64,000 bases of DNA from Actinomadura viridilutea (GCA_003001795.1 PVNI01000005.1:306979-370978); one strand, 5' to 3'. Counted from the stretch's first letter, positions 45,430 to 54,309 are shown. The notes: a model not told the origin generated them from the letters alone. Numbers and translations: made by a program.

Positions 45430-46164
45430 CTGGACTCACTTAGCGGAAGTAATCAGGCGGCTGGGGTGCCGACATGATTGCACATTGCGGGGTTGCGCAC
45501 ATCGAGAGTAACGAAGCGACAGGGGTGCGATCATCCCCCTCGGTGCCGACGGCCGATTATGGTCTGCGGGCGTTCCCGGCCGCGGGCCCGTCCGGCTCCG
45601 CGCGCCGCGGCCGGCGGACGGGACGACGCCGCACGCGCCGACCCCTTCGTCGTCACGAGCGGCGGCACCGGCCCCGCGTCGCCGGGCCGTGCCCCCTCTC
45701 GCGAACGTCCCATATGACGATCACGATAGCGGGTGCTTATCACATTATCCGGCATGACGCCCAAAGATCATCGTTCCGGCGCGGCGAGCCGGTTCCGGCC
45801 GCCGAACGCACCGCCGGACGCCCGGCCGTTCCCGCAGGCCATCACCCGCCCGGAAGGACGGCGGCCCGCCGGGGGCGCCGCCGGCGAGGCCGTCTGACGG
45901 ACGGCCGCGACCTCATTGTCGGACACGTCGCCGGGCGAGCTTACGCGCCGTGTTCACCCGCTCTCAACTCTGAGGGTCACCCCACGTTCTGGAAAGGGCG
46001 GAACCGCCGCGCCCCCCCTGTTTTCACGTTCCCGGAATGCCGCCGCCCCAGGGGTTTGCCGTAACCGCCGCAGCGGTTGGAAAACCCTTACTCCGGCAGC
46101 GGTCGGATAGCGCGGTCGCGCGGCTCCGCCGCGGCCGGAGTCGCCGCCCCCGAACCGTGGACGG
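45430..46164. other. Long gene-free region upstream of the XRE-TPR gene
   Basis: A plus-strand frame of 196 codons spans part of it, but its composition is arginine/proline-rich and has no domain, so it is not called. The segment 45710-45770 is distinctly AT-richer (TGCTTATCACATTATCC) and could hold promoters. Confidence 0.45.
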
Positions 46165-46692
46165 TCAGTCGTCCTTCGCGTTCTTGTTGGGGAAGATCAT
46201 TTCGCAGACCTCGAGGTAGAGCTGCTCGGGGTAGGGCAGGTAGTCGACCGTGCGCAGGGCCTGGTCCTGACCGGCCGACTCCAGGACGAACTCCCCGTAT
46301 CCGAGCATCCGCCCCAAGATCGACCGCTGGAAGCTCATGTCGGTGACCTTGGCCAGCGGCATCATCGCCACCTTGCGGGTGATCAGGCCGGTGGTCAGCA
46401 GCATCCGCTGATTGGTGATCACGAAGTAGTCCACCGACCACTCGGCCACCTGCCAGACGAACCAGGCCAGCAGCAGCAGCCAGCCCCACCAGATCCAGCT
46501 GATCACCGCGCCGGCGTCGCTGGCCACGGTGTTGCTGAGCACTCCGGCGACGATGAGGCCGCCGAGCACCAGGCCGACCGGGAGCATGAGCACGGCGGGA
46601 TGCCGCCGTACGGTGATCACCTGTGTCTCGTGCGGCAGGAGGTACTTGTTGACCGACGCGGGAGCCGAGTCACCGGGTGTGACCAGCCTCAT
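46165..46692 (-). CDS. PH-domain (bPH2/YdbS-like) membrane protein
   Basis: The 175-residue protein has a short N-terminal part with KYLLPHETQVITVRRHP, two transmembrane helices (about 33-55 and 65-85), and a bacterial PH domain (about 85-165; TNQRMLLTTGLITRKVAMMP and GRMLGYGEFVLESAGQDQAL). Its role is unknown. It starts 7 bases after a 52-residue membrane protein gene on the same strand, so the two form an operon. Confidence 0.87.
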   Translation of the reverse strand: MRLVTPGDSAPASVNKYLLPHETQVITVRRHPAVLMLPVGLVLGGLIVAGVLSNTVASDAGAVISWIWWGWLLLLAWFVWQVAEWSVDYFVITNQRMLLTTGLITRKVAMMPLAKVTDMSFQRSILGRMLGYGEFVLESAGQDQALRTVDYLPYPEQLYLEVCEMIFPNKNAKDD

Positions 46693-46699
46693 CGGGGCC

Positions 46700-46858
46700 T
46701 CAGGCGAGCTCGGTGACGAAGGCGGCCAGGGAGTCGGCGACGGACGCCAGGCCGCTCGCCGCGGTGTTCACCGACCGCGCGGCCCCGCCGGGCTCCCGAA
46801 TGACGTAGAAGGCCACAAAGGCCGCGGCGGCCCACGTGACGAACTTCTTGGCGGGCAC
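46700..46858 (-). CDS. Small 52-residue protein with hydrophobic segment
   Basis: The GTG at 46858 follows GGGAGGCAGT, a strong ribosome binding site with good spacing. The product MPAKKFVTWAAAAFVAFYVI has a positively charged start and a membrane-like helix (about 6-21), then a Ser/Ala-rich helix. It ends 7 bases before the PH-domain gene, so coexpression is very likely. The family is not recognised. Confidence 0.7.
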   Translation of the reverse strand: MPAKKFVTWAAAAFVAFYVIREPGGAARSVNTAASGLASVADSLAAFVTELA

Positions 46859-46932
46859 ACTGCCTCCCGGAGCGCGATGAGCCACAGACCCCTCGCCAGT
46901 CTCGCATAGCGGCGACCTCCGGCAAAGCACGC

Positions 46933-47700
46933 TCAGGGGGCGTTCTCCGTTGCGCCGTGCGGCGTGTGCGGGCGATCGGCGCGCAGGGGGTCGCGTCCCG
47001 GTCCGTCCTCGTCGGCCCGCGGGTGTGCGAGGCGCCCATCGGGACGTCGCTGGACACCGGCGTCCGGCGCCTCGTCGGCCGTGGAGCGCTCCATGTCGTG
47101 GAGCGCCCGCACACCCGGCTGCCGTGCGCCGCCCGGCTCCTCGTGCTCTTCTCCCTCGCGCCACTCGACCACGGGACGGCCGCCCTCGCGTCGGCCGGGC
47201 GCGAGGCGGTCGTCCTCAGGGCGGTCGGGCGCGCTCGGCCCGCCGTCGCTCCGCCCGGCCGCGTGGCGGCGTGCCTCGCGGTCCGCGCCGGCGCCGAGGC
47301 TCTCGGCCGCGTCGCGCTCCCCTTCGGGGGGCTGCGCGTCACCGTGATCGGCGTCGCGATGGTCGATGTCCCGGTGATCGGCGTCACCGCGGTCGGCCGC
47401 GTGCCGTCCGGCGTCCCGGCGCTCCGCGGCCCGGCGGTCGGCCTCTCGGCGCTCGGCCCGGCGGCGCTCCGCGCGCTCCTTCTCCGCCGCCACCATCGCC
47501 AGCACCTGCAGATGCTTCCGTGCGATCTTCTCCACCAGCCCGGGCGTCGCCGCGCCGGTGACCTCCTGCGCCCCGTAGCGTGCCGCGGCCACGCACCGCG
47601 TCACCGTCTCCGGAGGATGCACGTCCACGAACTCCCTTTTCAGGCGGTCGCCGATCTCCTCGTAGACCGACGGCTCGCCCTCCCCCTGGTGAGCCATCAC
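46933..47700 (-). CDS. Actinobacterial protein with helical head and long Arg/Asp-rich tail
   Basis: The first 75 residues (VYEEIGDRLKREFVDVHPPE and YGAQEVTGAATPGLVEKIAR) look like a conserved three-helix domain known from many actinomycete hypotheticals. The remaining 180 residues are low complexity: charged repeats such as ERAERRRAERREADRRAAER and DADHRDIDHRDADHGDAQ, probably disordered or coiled coil. The tail may vary in length between strains. ATG 47700 or the next codon is the start. The function is unknown. Confidence 0.7.
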   Translation of the reverse strand: MMAHQGEGEPSVYEEIGDRLKREFVDVHPPETVTRCVAAARYGAQEVTGAATPGLVEKIARKHLQVLAMVAAEKERAERRRAERREADRRAAERRDAGRHAADRGDADHRDIDHRDADHGDAQPPEGERDAAESLGAGADREARRHAAGRSDGGPSAPDRPEDDRLAPGRREGGRPVVEWREGEEHEEPGGARQPGVRALHDMERSTADEAPDAGVQRRPDGRLAHPRADEDGPGRDPLRADRPHTPHGATENAP

Positions 47701-47881
47701 GCTTCCTCGAGAGTCGCTCGCACCGCCCCGGTCCCGTTACCGATCCCCTGTGCGCCGGGGCAGCGGAGAGGAACGATCAGCACGTTCCGTAGCACCTTAC
47801 TACCCGCGGTGATTCTCGGAGGAACATCGAGAGTCCCGGCACAGGGCGGAACAGGGCTGGAATGGTGGCACGCCTACCGTT

Positions 47882-47911
47882 CCTTGACTCATTCCAAGAC
47901 TCATTCCAAGG
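47882..47911. repeat. Tandem 12-bp repeat, candidate operator
   Basis: GACTCATTCCAA occurs twice in direct succession (47886-47897, 47898-47909), and the block is flanked by CCTTG and CAAGG, giving an imperfect outer symmetry. It lies 180 bases upstream of the gene starting at 47700 and beyond the 3' end of upp, in an AT-richer patch. Confidence 0.55.
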
Positions 47912-47968
47912 AGCCCGGTACGCGCATCCCCAGCGTTCTTCAGTTTTCTTGGGCTCGGCCGTACCGGC

Positions 47969-48607
47969 TCAGACGACGCCGTAGAGGCGGTCGCCCGCGT
48001 CGCCCAGGCCCGGGACGATGAAGCCCTGCTCGTTGAGGTGGGAGTCGATCGCGGCGGTCACCACCCGGATGGGAGTGGACGTGCCCTCGAACACCGCCTC
48101 CAGGTACTTCAACCCTTCGGGGGCGGCCAGCAGACACAGGGCGGTGACGTCGGTCGCGCCGCGGTCCAAAAGGAGCTGGATGGCCGCGGCCAGCGTGCCG
48201 CCCGTGGCGAGCATGGGGTCGAGCACGTAGCACTGCCGTCCGGACAGGTCGTCGGGCAGCCGCGTGGCGTACGTCTGGGCCTGCAGCGTCCCCTCGTCCC
48301 GGATCATCCCGAGGAACCCGACCTCGGCGGTGGGCAGCAGCCGGGTCATCCCGTCCAGCATCCCGAGACCGGCCCGCAGGATGGGCACGACGAGCGGCTT
48401 GGGGCTGGCCAGCCGCACGCCGGTGGCGGGCGCCAGCGGGGTCTGCACGGTGACCTCGGACACGCGCACATCCCGGGTGGCCTCGTACGCCAACAGGGTG
48501 ACCAGTTCGTCGGCCAGACGGCGGAACGTGGGGGAATCGGTGCGCTCGTCCCGCAGTGTGGTCAGTTTGTGCGCGACGAGCGGATGATCCACGGCGAGGG
48601 TCTGCAT
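47969..48607 (-). CDS. upp: Uracil phosphoribosyltransferase
   Basis: It salvages uracil to UMP with PRPP. The 212-residue chain begins [20 protein letters not shown]. The PRPP-binding loop [21 protein letters not shown] (first 20: [20 protein letters not shown]) lies near 125, EASxxE-type strands are replaced as usual for this family by [14 protein letters not shown] near 72, and the uracil-binding end is [14 protein letters not shown] 48607 lies 6 bases after TACGGT (minus strand), a leaderless pattern; an upstream in-frame GTG-like start at 48625 is not needed. Confidence 0.95.
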   Translation of the reverse strand: MQTLAVDHPLVAHKLTTLRDERTDSPTFRRLADELVTLLAYEATRDVRVSEVTVQTPLAPATGVRLASPKPLVVPILRAGLGMLDGMTRLLPTAEVGFLGMIRDEGTLQAQTYATRLPDDLSGRQCYVLDPMLATGGTLAAAIQLLLDRGATDVTALCLLAAPEGLKYLEAVFEGTSTPIRVVTAAIDSHLNEQGFIVPGLGDAGDRLYGVV

Positions 48608-48692
48608 GCGCACACCGTAGCCCACCTGGGCGATATGCCCGACATCCGCCCGCGAGCGGATAGGACCCGAGTGAGCTGGGCAGTATTGGTCT

Positions 48693-49271
48693 ATGAGCCG
48701 CGAGCGCAGCCAGCGGCCGGGGGATGCCGCCCCGGCCCGAGAATCCGTCCATGACCCGCCCGGCGAAACCCGGGCCGGGCGCGCCCCTCAGGCCCGGTCC
48801 GACGACCACCGGACGCCTCAGCCGCAGTCGATCCCTTCCCGAACGGCCGGGCCCGAAACCGGAGCCGGGTCCGACGCGCCGGGCACCGCCCCCGGCGACG
48901 AAACCGCCCGTTCCACCTCGAACCTTGTCGACGACCGTCCGACCGAAGAGGGCACCGGGCACGCACGGCCCGCACAGGACCTCCAAGCCCTCGTAGACGC
49001 CGAAACCGCAGAAGACCCCCAGACCGGCCCCGCAGAGCAGCCCCGAGACGACGCGACCGCACCGGGCATCGAGGACGCCGATTCCTCGACCGGCATGACC
49101 TCCCACCACGACCTGACGCCCGAACAGCTACGGGAACGTCTCCGCCGCCGCGCCGTCTTCCTCCGCGAACTCGCCGAAGCCCGCGAACTGCGCCGCCGCG
49201 TGACTCCGCACCGCTCACGCCGAGCACGCATCCACGCGGCCCTGCGGCGCCGCACCTTCCGTCTGCACTGA
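48693..49271 (+). CDS. Hypothetical protein, disordered N-terminus and basic C-terminal helix
   Basis: The 192-residue frame has about 130 Pro/Asp/Thr-rich residues of disorder-like composition and then a compact basic part [40 protein letters not shown]. The C-terminal part looks like a real conserved short protein and could start alone at ATG 49095 (58 residues). A strong terminator follows the stop by 6 bases, supporting a transcript that ends here. The long version is less certain. Confidence 0.55.
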   Translation: MSRERSQRPGDAAPARESVHDPPGETRAGRAPQARSDDHRTPQPQSIPSRTAGPETGAGSDAPGTAPGDETARSTSNLVDDRPTEEGTGHARPAQDLQALVDAETAEDPQTGPAEQPRDDATAPGIEDADSSTGMTSHHDLTPEQLRERLRRRAVFLRELAEARELRRRVTPHRSRRARIHAALRRRTFRLH

Positions 49272-49634
49272 CCACGAACGCCCGTGCGCGAGCCTCCCGC
49301 CGAGGCCGCGCACGGGCGTGCGGTGGGGTCGGGATGACAGACCGGATGCGGCCGTTCTGAGGCGCTGCCCGCACGTATGGTGAAACCGTTGATCGGTGGC
49401 TCGTTCGCTCCAGTCGCCGGTGGAGGGAGCCGACCGGCCTCCGTCCTGCCTCGCCCGCCGCACGTCCGAGCCGTGCGGGGCGCGGGACGACCGCACGGAT
49501 CGGTTCTCCCGCTCGGCGGCCGAGAGTCGGCTCATGTGACGGACGGAGGCTTCGGCAAGTTTGGCGGTGAGGCGCGCAGACGGGCGTCGCATCTGGGACC
49601 ATGCCCTGGCAGGAACGGCGCCGGTGGGGTGGAA
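49272..49634. other. Intergenic region before the TadA-associated genes
   Basis: It contains the terminator at 49278 and then about 310 bases with no gene or clear motif; presumably it carries the promoter of the tadA operon. Confidence 0.4.
49278..49319. terminator. Hairpin terminator after the gene at 48693
   Basis: ACGCCCGTGCGCG (49278-49290) and its perfect complement (49307-49319) form a 13-bp stem with a 16-base loop. Confidence 0.75.
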
Positions 49635-50120
49635 ATGACGGATGTGGACGCGACGGACTTCGCCGTCGTGGTGTATCGGGAGGACGACAACTGGGAGGCC
49701 GGGGTCCTCCCCGTCGCGCTGACCGAGGACCTGGCAGGGCTGATCCACGCCCTACGGCAGCAGCCCAGCATCGGCAGCACCATCGGCCTGGTCTCGGTGG
49801 GCGACGACTTCTTCGTGGCGATCCGGCTGCTCGGCGACGAGGTCATGGTGTTCCTGTCGGACGTCACCGCCTCGGTCGACTGGCCGCTGGCCCGGCAGGT
49901 GCTGGAGTACCTGGACATCCCGGTCCCCGAGGACGAGGAGCTGGACCAGGTCCTTCCGGTCGGCGACATGTCGATCTTCGCCGACCTGGGGCTGGACGAG
50001 ATGGAGCTCGGCGCGATCTCCGGCGACCTGGAGCTCTACCCGGACGAGATGCTGCTCAGCATCGCCGGCCGCCTCGGGTTCGCGGCCGCGTTCGAACGGG
50101 CCCTCGACACGACGCACTGA
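49635..50120 (+). CDS. tRNA adenosine deaminase-associated protein, copy 1
   Basis: The 161-residue acidic protein begins MTDVDATDFAVVVYREDDNW and has VSVGDDFFVAIRLLGDEVMV near 55 and DMSIFADLGLDEMELGAI near 110. It belongs to the small actinobacterial family named for its place beside tadA. No catalytic motif is visible. ATG 49635 is chosen because the family signature starts at once; the frame continues upstream to 49377 without similarity. The following paralogue begins 55 bases later, and tadA after that. Confidence 0.8.
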   Translation: MTDVDATDFAVVVYREDDNWEAGVLPVALTEDLAGLIHALRQQPSIGSTIGLVSVGDDFFVAIRLLGDEVMVFLSDVTASVDWPLARQVLEYLDIPVPEDEELDQVLPVGDMSIFADLGLDEMELGAISGDLELYPDEMLLSIAGRLGFAAAFERALDTTH

Positions 50121-50175
50121 TCGCGCGGCCGTCCCGCACTGTGACCGGCGCCACCTTCTGCGCCACAATATTCGG

Positions 50176-50613
50176 GTGTCCTACTTCGCCGCCGTCTTCG
50201 CGCAGACCCCGCAGGGCTGGGTGGGGACCGAGGCCGAGCTCTCCGAGGCCGAGAGCATCGACGACGTCTCCGATCTGATGCGCGAGGCCGCGGTCGAGTC
50301 CTACGGCGATCCGGTCGTGCTGCTCATCGAGGAGGACGACGAGTGGTTCGCCATCGTCCGCCTGGACGGCGAGGGCGAACCGCGCGCGTTCGTGTCCGCC
50401 GTGCACGGGGACGGATTCGGCGCGCTGTTCCTGGATCTCGTCGGGGACGTGCCCCAGGGTGAGGCCGCGGGCGATCCCGCCCTGCTGGACGATTTGGGTG
50501 TGGACGCCGAACGCCTCGGCGAGCTGGGCGAGCGGGCGCTGCCCGGCGACGCGCTGGCGACCGTCGCCGAGCTGGCCGGGTTCGGTGAGGAGTACGACCG
50601 GCTCCGTGACTGA
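50176..50613 (+). CDS. tRNA adenosine deaminase-associated protein, copy 2
   Basis: The 145-residue acidic paralogue of the preceding protein starts MSYFAAVFAQTPQGWVGTEA and contains VVLLIEEDDEWFAIVRLDGE near 46 and a C-terminal LGERALPGDALATVAELAGF. The shared pattern (a VVYRE/VFAQT strand, then FAIVRL/FVAIRL, then the DLGxD region) shows ancient duplication. It overlaps tadA by 8 bases and so is translationally coupled to it. A role as deaminase partner is inferred from this coupling only. Confidence 0.82.
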   Translation: MSYFAAVFAQTPQGWVGTEAELSEAESIDDVSDLMREAAVESYGDPVVLLIEEDDEWFAIVRLDGEGEPRAFVSAVHGDGFGALFLDLVGDVPQGEAAGDPALLDDLGVDAERLGELGERALPGDALATVAELAGFGEEYDRLRD

Positions 50614-51076
50614 TCCCATCGCCGCCTACGAGGCCGCGATGCGCCTGGCGTTGGCCGAGGCGCGCGGCGCGGGCGAGGCCGGGGACGTGCCGGTCGGCGC
50701 CGTGGTCCTGGACGCGTCCGGCGCGGTCATCGGCCGCGGCCGCAACGACCGCGAACGCACCGCCGACCCCACCGGCCACGCCGAGATCGTCGCCATGCGG
50801 GAGGCCGCCTCCGCGCTGGGCGCCTGGCGGCTGAGCGGCTGCACCCTCGTGGTCACCCTGGAGCCGTGCACGATGTGCGCCGGCGCCGCCGTCCAGGCCC
50901 GCCTGGACCGGATCGTGTACGGCGCCGTCGACCCCAAGGCGGGCGCGGTGGGCTCGTTGTGGGACGTCGTCCGCGACCGCCGCCTCAACCACCGCCCCGA
51001 GGTCGTCGCCGAAGTTCTGGCCGACGAATGCGGTGCTGTGCTCACCGAGTTCTTCACTCGCCGCAGAGTCGGGTAG
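50606..51076 (+). CDS. tadA: tRNA-specific adenosine-34 deaminase
   Basis: TadA converts A34 to inosine in tRNA-Arg(ACG), which allows reading of CGN codons. The 156-residue protein has the zinc/proton-shuttle motif TGHAEIVAM near 57 and the zinc pair LEPCTMCAGA near 87. VPVGAVVLDASG near 29 and the C-terminal ECGAVLTEFFTRRR are typical. GTG 50606 overlaps the stop of the associated-protein gene. Eleven bases after its stop a tRNA-Ser gene begins, so the operon may read into that tRNA. Confidence 0.94.
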   Translation: MTDPIAAYEAAMRLALAEARGAGEAGDVPVGAVVLDASGAVIGRGRNDRERTADPTGHAEIVAMREAASALGAWRLSGCTLVVTLEPCTMCAGAAVQARLDRIVYGAVDPKAGAVGSLWDVVRDRRLNHRPEVVAEVLADECGAVLTEFFTRRRVG

Positions 51077-51086
51077 GCTTCCCCGC

Positions 51087-51171
51087 GGTGGTGTCGCCTA
51101 GTGGACGAGGGCGCACGCCTCGAAAGCGTGTGAAGGGCAACCTTCCGTGGGTTCGAATCCCACCACCACCG
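51087..51171 (+). tRNA. tRNA-Ser (anticodon CGA)
   Basis: Acceptor GGTGGTG pairs with CACCACC. The anticodon arm CACGC-CTCGAAA-GCGTG gives CGA, the long variable arm is TGAAGGGCAACCTTCC, and the T arm is GTGGG-TTCGAAT-CCCAC. No CCA is encoded. Confidence 0.96.
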
Positions 51172-51177
51172 CTCCGG

Positions 51178-51213
51178 GCGCCCCCTGGGGAAACACGATC
51201 CCCCAGGGGGCGC
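51178..51213. terminator. Terminator after tRNA-Ser(CGA)
   Basis: GCGCCCCCTGGGG (51178-51190) and CCCCAGGGGGCGC (51201-51213) pair perfectly around a 10-base loop. Confidence 0.85.
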
Positions 51214-51343
51214 GACGCGTTCCCAGGCCGAGTCGATGCCCCGCGATTCTTGGGTGGGGACAGGGCGCATGCACCGCCGCCAGGAATGCGGCCGTTCTCC
51301 ACGCGACCTGCTCGCGACGCCCGGGTCGGCACGGTGGCGTCGG

Positions 51344-53998
51344 CTAGACGGGTCGCGGACGGACGTCGGCGTCCGTGGCGTAAAGGGTGCGCTGAGGGGA
51401 GATGCGCTGCTCGGCCCATATGGTCTTGCCGTTGGCGCTGTAGCGGGTGCCCCAGCGCTGGGACAGGGCGGAGACGAGCTGCAGCCCCCGGCCTCCCTCG
51501 TCGGTGGGCTTGCTGCGGCGGATGAGCGGCGTGGTCAGGCTGGCGTCGGACACCTCGCACGTCAACGTCCAGCTGCGCAGCATGCGCAGGCCGATGGGGC
51601 CCTTGGCGTGCAGGATGACGTTGCTGACCAGCTCGCTGACCAGCAGCTCGGTGGTGATGACGAACTCCTCGCCGAGGTTCCACGCGGCGAGCTGGCGCCG
51701 TACCAGCTCCCGGGCCAGACCGGCGGCCTGGGGCTCCTCGGGCAGCGACCACGAGGCGATGTCCTCGGGCGCGAACTGGCGGGTGCGCACGACGAGGAGG
51801 GCGGCGTCGTCGGCGATCGGTTCGTCCTCGGGCAGCAGGGCGCGCACGAGCGTGTCGCGCACCGCGTCGAGAGGCATGGCCGGTTCGCCCCGCAGCGCGT
51901 CGGCCAGCGTCCGCGTGAGCTGCGCCGTGCCCGTGTCGACGTCGCGGCCCATCGCCTCCACCAGCCCGTCGGTGTACAGGACGAGCAGCCCGCCGTCGCC
52001 GAGCGACACGGTGGCGGTGTCGAAGGGCGGGGAGGCGGCGCCGAGCGGCGGATTGGCCGCGAGCGCCAGGTGTCCGGCGATGCCGTCGGCGCGCAGCACG
52101 ACCGGCGGCGGGTGGCCGGCGCTGGCGAACGTGAAGTCCCCGGTGACGGGGTCGTAGATCCCGTACAGGCAGGTGGCGAAGTAGTCCTCGCCGAGATCCC
52201 CGATGATCGAGTTGAGCCGGTCGAGGATGTCGTCGGGCGGCAGGTCCAGGTCGGACAGGGTGCGGACGGCGGTGCGCAGCCGTCCCATGGTGGCGGCCTC
52301 GGAGATGCCGTGCCCCATGACGTCGCCGATGACGAGGGCGACCCGGTCGGACGACAGCGGGATGACGTCGTACCAGTCGCCTCCGATCTCGGCGCCGTAC
52401 CCGGCGGGCCGGTAGTGCGCCGCGGCCGTCAGCGCGGGCAGGGCGGGCAGCTCGCGCGGCAGCAGGTCGGCCTGCAGCTCGCGGGCGCGGGTGGCGGCGT
52501 CGTCGTACAGCCGCGCCCGCTCCAGCGCCTGGGCGATCAACCCGCTGAGCGCGGTGAGCAGCGTGCGCTCCTCCCTGCTCAGGTGGCGGGGGCCGGAGAA
52601 GCTGAGGATGCCCGCGCCGATCACGCGCCCCGACGCGACCAGCGGCAGGTACGCGCGGGCGTCCTTCTCCATGGCCATGGGGAAGTCCGCCATCCGCGGG
52701 TAGCGGGCGACGACCTCCTCCTCGGAGGCGAAGAACTGCGGGGCGCGGGTGCGCAGCGCCTGCCCGACCGGCGACTCGACCGGGAACGACACGCCCGACA
52801 GCCGCTCGACGAACTGCCGCCGGTACCCGACGCTGCCCAGGACCTCCAGGCGCCCGCCGCGCACCGAGCACAGCAGCAGCCCGGTCGCGTGGAAGGCGGG
52901 CAGGACGCTCTCGGCGATGGCGGAGACGACGTTCTGCGTGGTGACGGCCTCGGTCAGGGCGCGGGTGAGCTGGTCGATCAGCGCGGCCCGGGCGCTGGCG
53001 GCCCTGACCGCCGACAGGACGCGCACCACCGAGCCGAGGGCGGCGTGGTCCTCCTCGGCGTCCCAGGCGGTGTCCCAGACCCGGCCGGTGATCCGGACCA
53101 CCTCGCCGGAGCGGTCCTGGACGATCCTCGCCCGGGTCCGCAGCCGGCCGTAGGAGCCGTTCCGGCGCCGCACCCGGAACTCGGACTCGTACTCGTCGCC
53201 GAGACTGGCGGCCCGGCTCAGATCCTTGCCGATCTTCTCCACGTCGTCGGGGTGGACGACGTCCTTCCAGCTGTCGAGGACGTCCGCCCGGCCGACGAAG
53301 TCGATCTCACTGATCAGCTCGCGCAGCGTGTCGCTGTAGGTCACCCGGCCGGTGGACAGCTCGATCTCCCACGTCCCCGCCGCGCCGTCGGACGGCGGCT
53401 CGGTGCGCGCGTGCGGCGACGCGGCGGCGAGCGGGCCGGCTTCGGAGCCGTCGTCGGGCACCGCGCGCAGCAGCATCCCGGCGGCCCAGCGCGCGACGTC
53501 CTGCAGGAAGGCCCGATCGTCCGGCCCGGGTTCGGCCTTCGACGGCACGAGCAGGGACAGGACGCCGAGCGGGCCCGCCGGTCCGGGGATCGGAACGGAG
53601 ATCATTCCGACGTCGGCGGGGAGGCCGGGAAGGGCGGGCGGCGGCGTCTCGTCCGACCATGACGCGGGGCCGCTGAGGGAGGACCGCCAGACCGGCCGGC
53701 CGAGCCGCGTCGCCTCGGCCGGCGCGACCGAGTCGCCCTGCCGGATGATGTTCCAGACGCCGGTGAACGTCGACGGCAGCCCGCTGCTGGCGGCCAGGCC
53801 CAGCTCTCCGGCCACCCCTTTGGCGCCGAGATGCACCATGCCGCCCAGCCCGCCGAGCTCCGCCATGGCGTGCGTCAGCGCGCATTGCAGGACCTCGACG
53901 CCCTCGCCCCGGGCGTCCATGGCCTCGAGCAGCCGCAGCCGCTCGTTCCGCGTCCCGCTCGGCTGCTCCCGCGAGCCTTCCGCGAGCCCATCGCTCAC
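51344..53998 (-). CDS. SpoIIE-type PP2C phosphatase with GAF, PAS and anti-sigma-kinase-like domains
   Basis: The 884-residue cytoplasmic sensor has, in order, an N-terminal GAF (about 25-180), PAS with PAC (about 204-320), a second GAF (about 350-500), the PP2C phosphatase (about 515-735; EIGGDWYDVIPL near 535, IGDVMGHGISEA, FASAGHPPPVVL, LYTDGLVEA) and a C-terminal HATPase (about 750-865; ELLVSELVSNVILHA and DEGGRGLQLVSAL). Such proteins both dephosphorylate and rephosphorylate anti-anti-sigma factors and so control alternative sigma factors. The asparagine and GRG boxes look intact. No sigma or STAS gene is adjacent. Confidence 0.9.
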   Translation of the reverse strand: MSDGLAEGSREQPSGTRNERLRLLEAMDARGEGVEVLQCALTHAMAELGGLGGMVHLGAKGVAGELGLAASSGLPSTFTGVWNIIRQGDSVAPAEATRLGRPVWRSSLSGPASWSDETPPPALPGLPADVGMISVPIPGPAGPLGVLSLLVPSKAEPGPDDRAFLQDVARWAAGMLLRAVPDDGSEAGPLAAASPHARTEPPSDGAAGTWEIELSTGRVTYSDTLRELISEIDFVGRADVLDSWKDVVHPDDVEKIGKDLSRAASLGDEYESEFRVRRRNGSYGRLRTRARIVQDRSGEVVRITGRVWDTAWDAEEDHAALGSVVRVLSAVRAASARAALIDQLTRALTEAVTTQNVVSAIAESVLPAFHATGLLLCSVRGGRLEVLGSVGYRRQFVERLSGVSFPVESPVGQALRTRAPQFFASEEEVVARYPRMADFPMAMEKDARAYLPLVASGRVIGAGILSFSGPRHLSREERTLLTALSGLIAQALERARLYDDAATRARELQADLLPRELPALPALTAAAHYRPAGYGAEIGGDWYDVIPLSSDRVALVIGDVMGHGISEAATMGRLRTAVRTLSDLDLPPDDILDRLNSIIGDLGEDYFATCLYGIYDPVTGDFTFASAGHPPPVVLRADGIAGHLALAANPPLGAASPPFDTATVSLGDGGLLVLYTDGLVEAMGRDVDTGTAQLTRTLADALRGEPAMPLDAVRDTLVRALLPEDEPIADDAALLVVRTRQFAPEDIASWSLPEEPQAAGLARELVRRQLAAWNLGEEFVITTELLVSELVSNVILHAKGPIGLRMLRSWTLTCEVSDASLTTPLIRRSKPTDEGGRGLQLVSALSQRWGTRYSANGKTIWAEQRISPQRTLYATDADVRPRPV

Positions 53999-54309
53999 CG
54001 AGGCCCCCTTCCCCTACCGGTCGCCCGGTGACGCCCACGCGGTCCGTCCGCCCCTTCACGGAGCGGCGTCGTTCCGTACGCTTCTCGCGTGATACCGCAG
54101 GGAGCCGTGGTTACTCCGCCCCGGCAATGACTTCATAACGATTGCGCAGACTGCCCTGATTGCCCCTTTCCCTGTTTTTCCGACGTTCTTGGCGAGCTTT
54201 TAACGAATCGGAGGACGACTCTTGGGCATCCCCTCGAGCGGCGAGGACGGCGCGGCGCAAGGCGCTGCAGTCCTCCGGCGGGTGGACGGTGCGCGTCCGG
54301 TCCGTGGGC
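53999..54309. other. Intergenic region upstream of the SpoIIE-type gene
   Basis: About 310 bases, AT-richer around 54120-54210 (TGCGCAGACTGCCCTGATTG, CTGTTTTTCC, TTTTAACGAATC), probably containing the promoter of the phosphatase gene. No gene seen. Confidence 0.45.

Noticed and set aside
45474..46064. Plus-strand 196-codon frame in the long intergenic region
   Set aside because: Arginine/proline-rich, no ribosome binding site, no domain and no terminator; not supportable as a gene.
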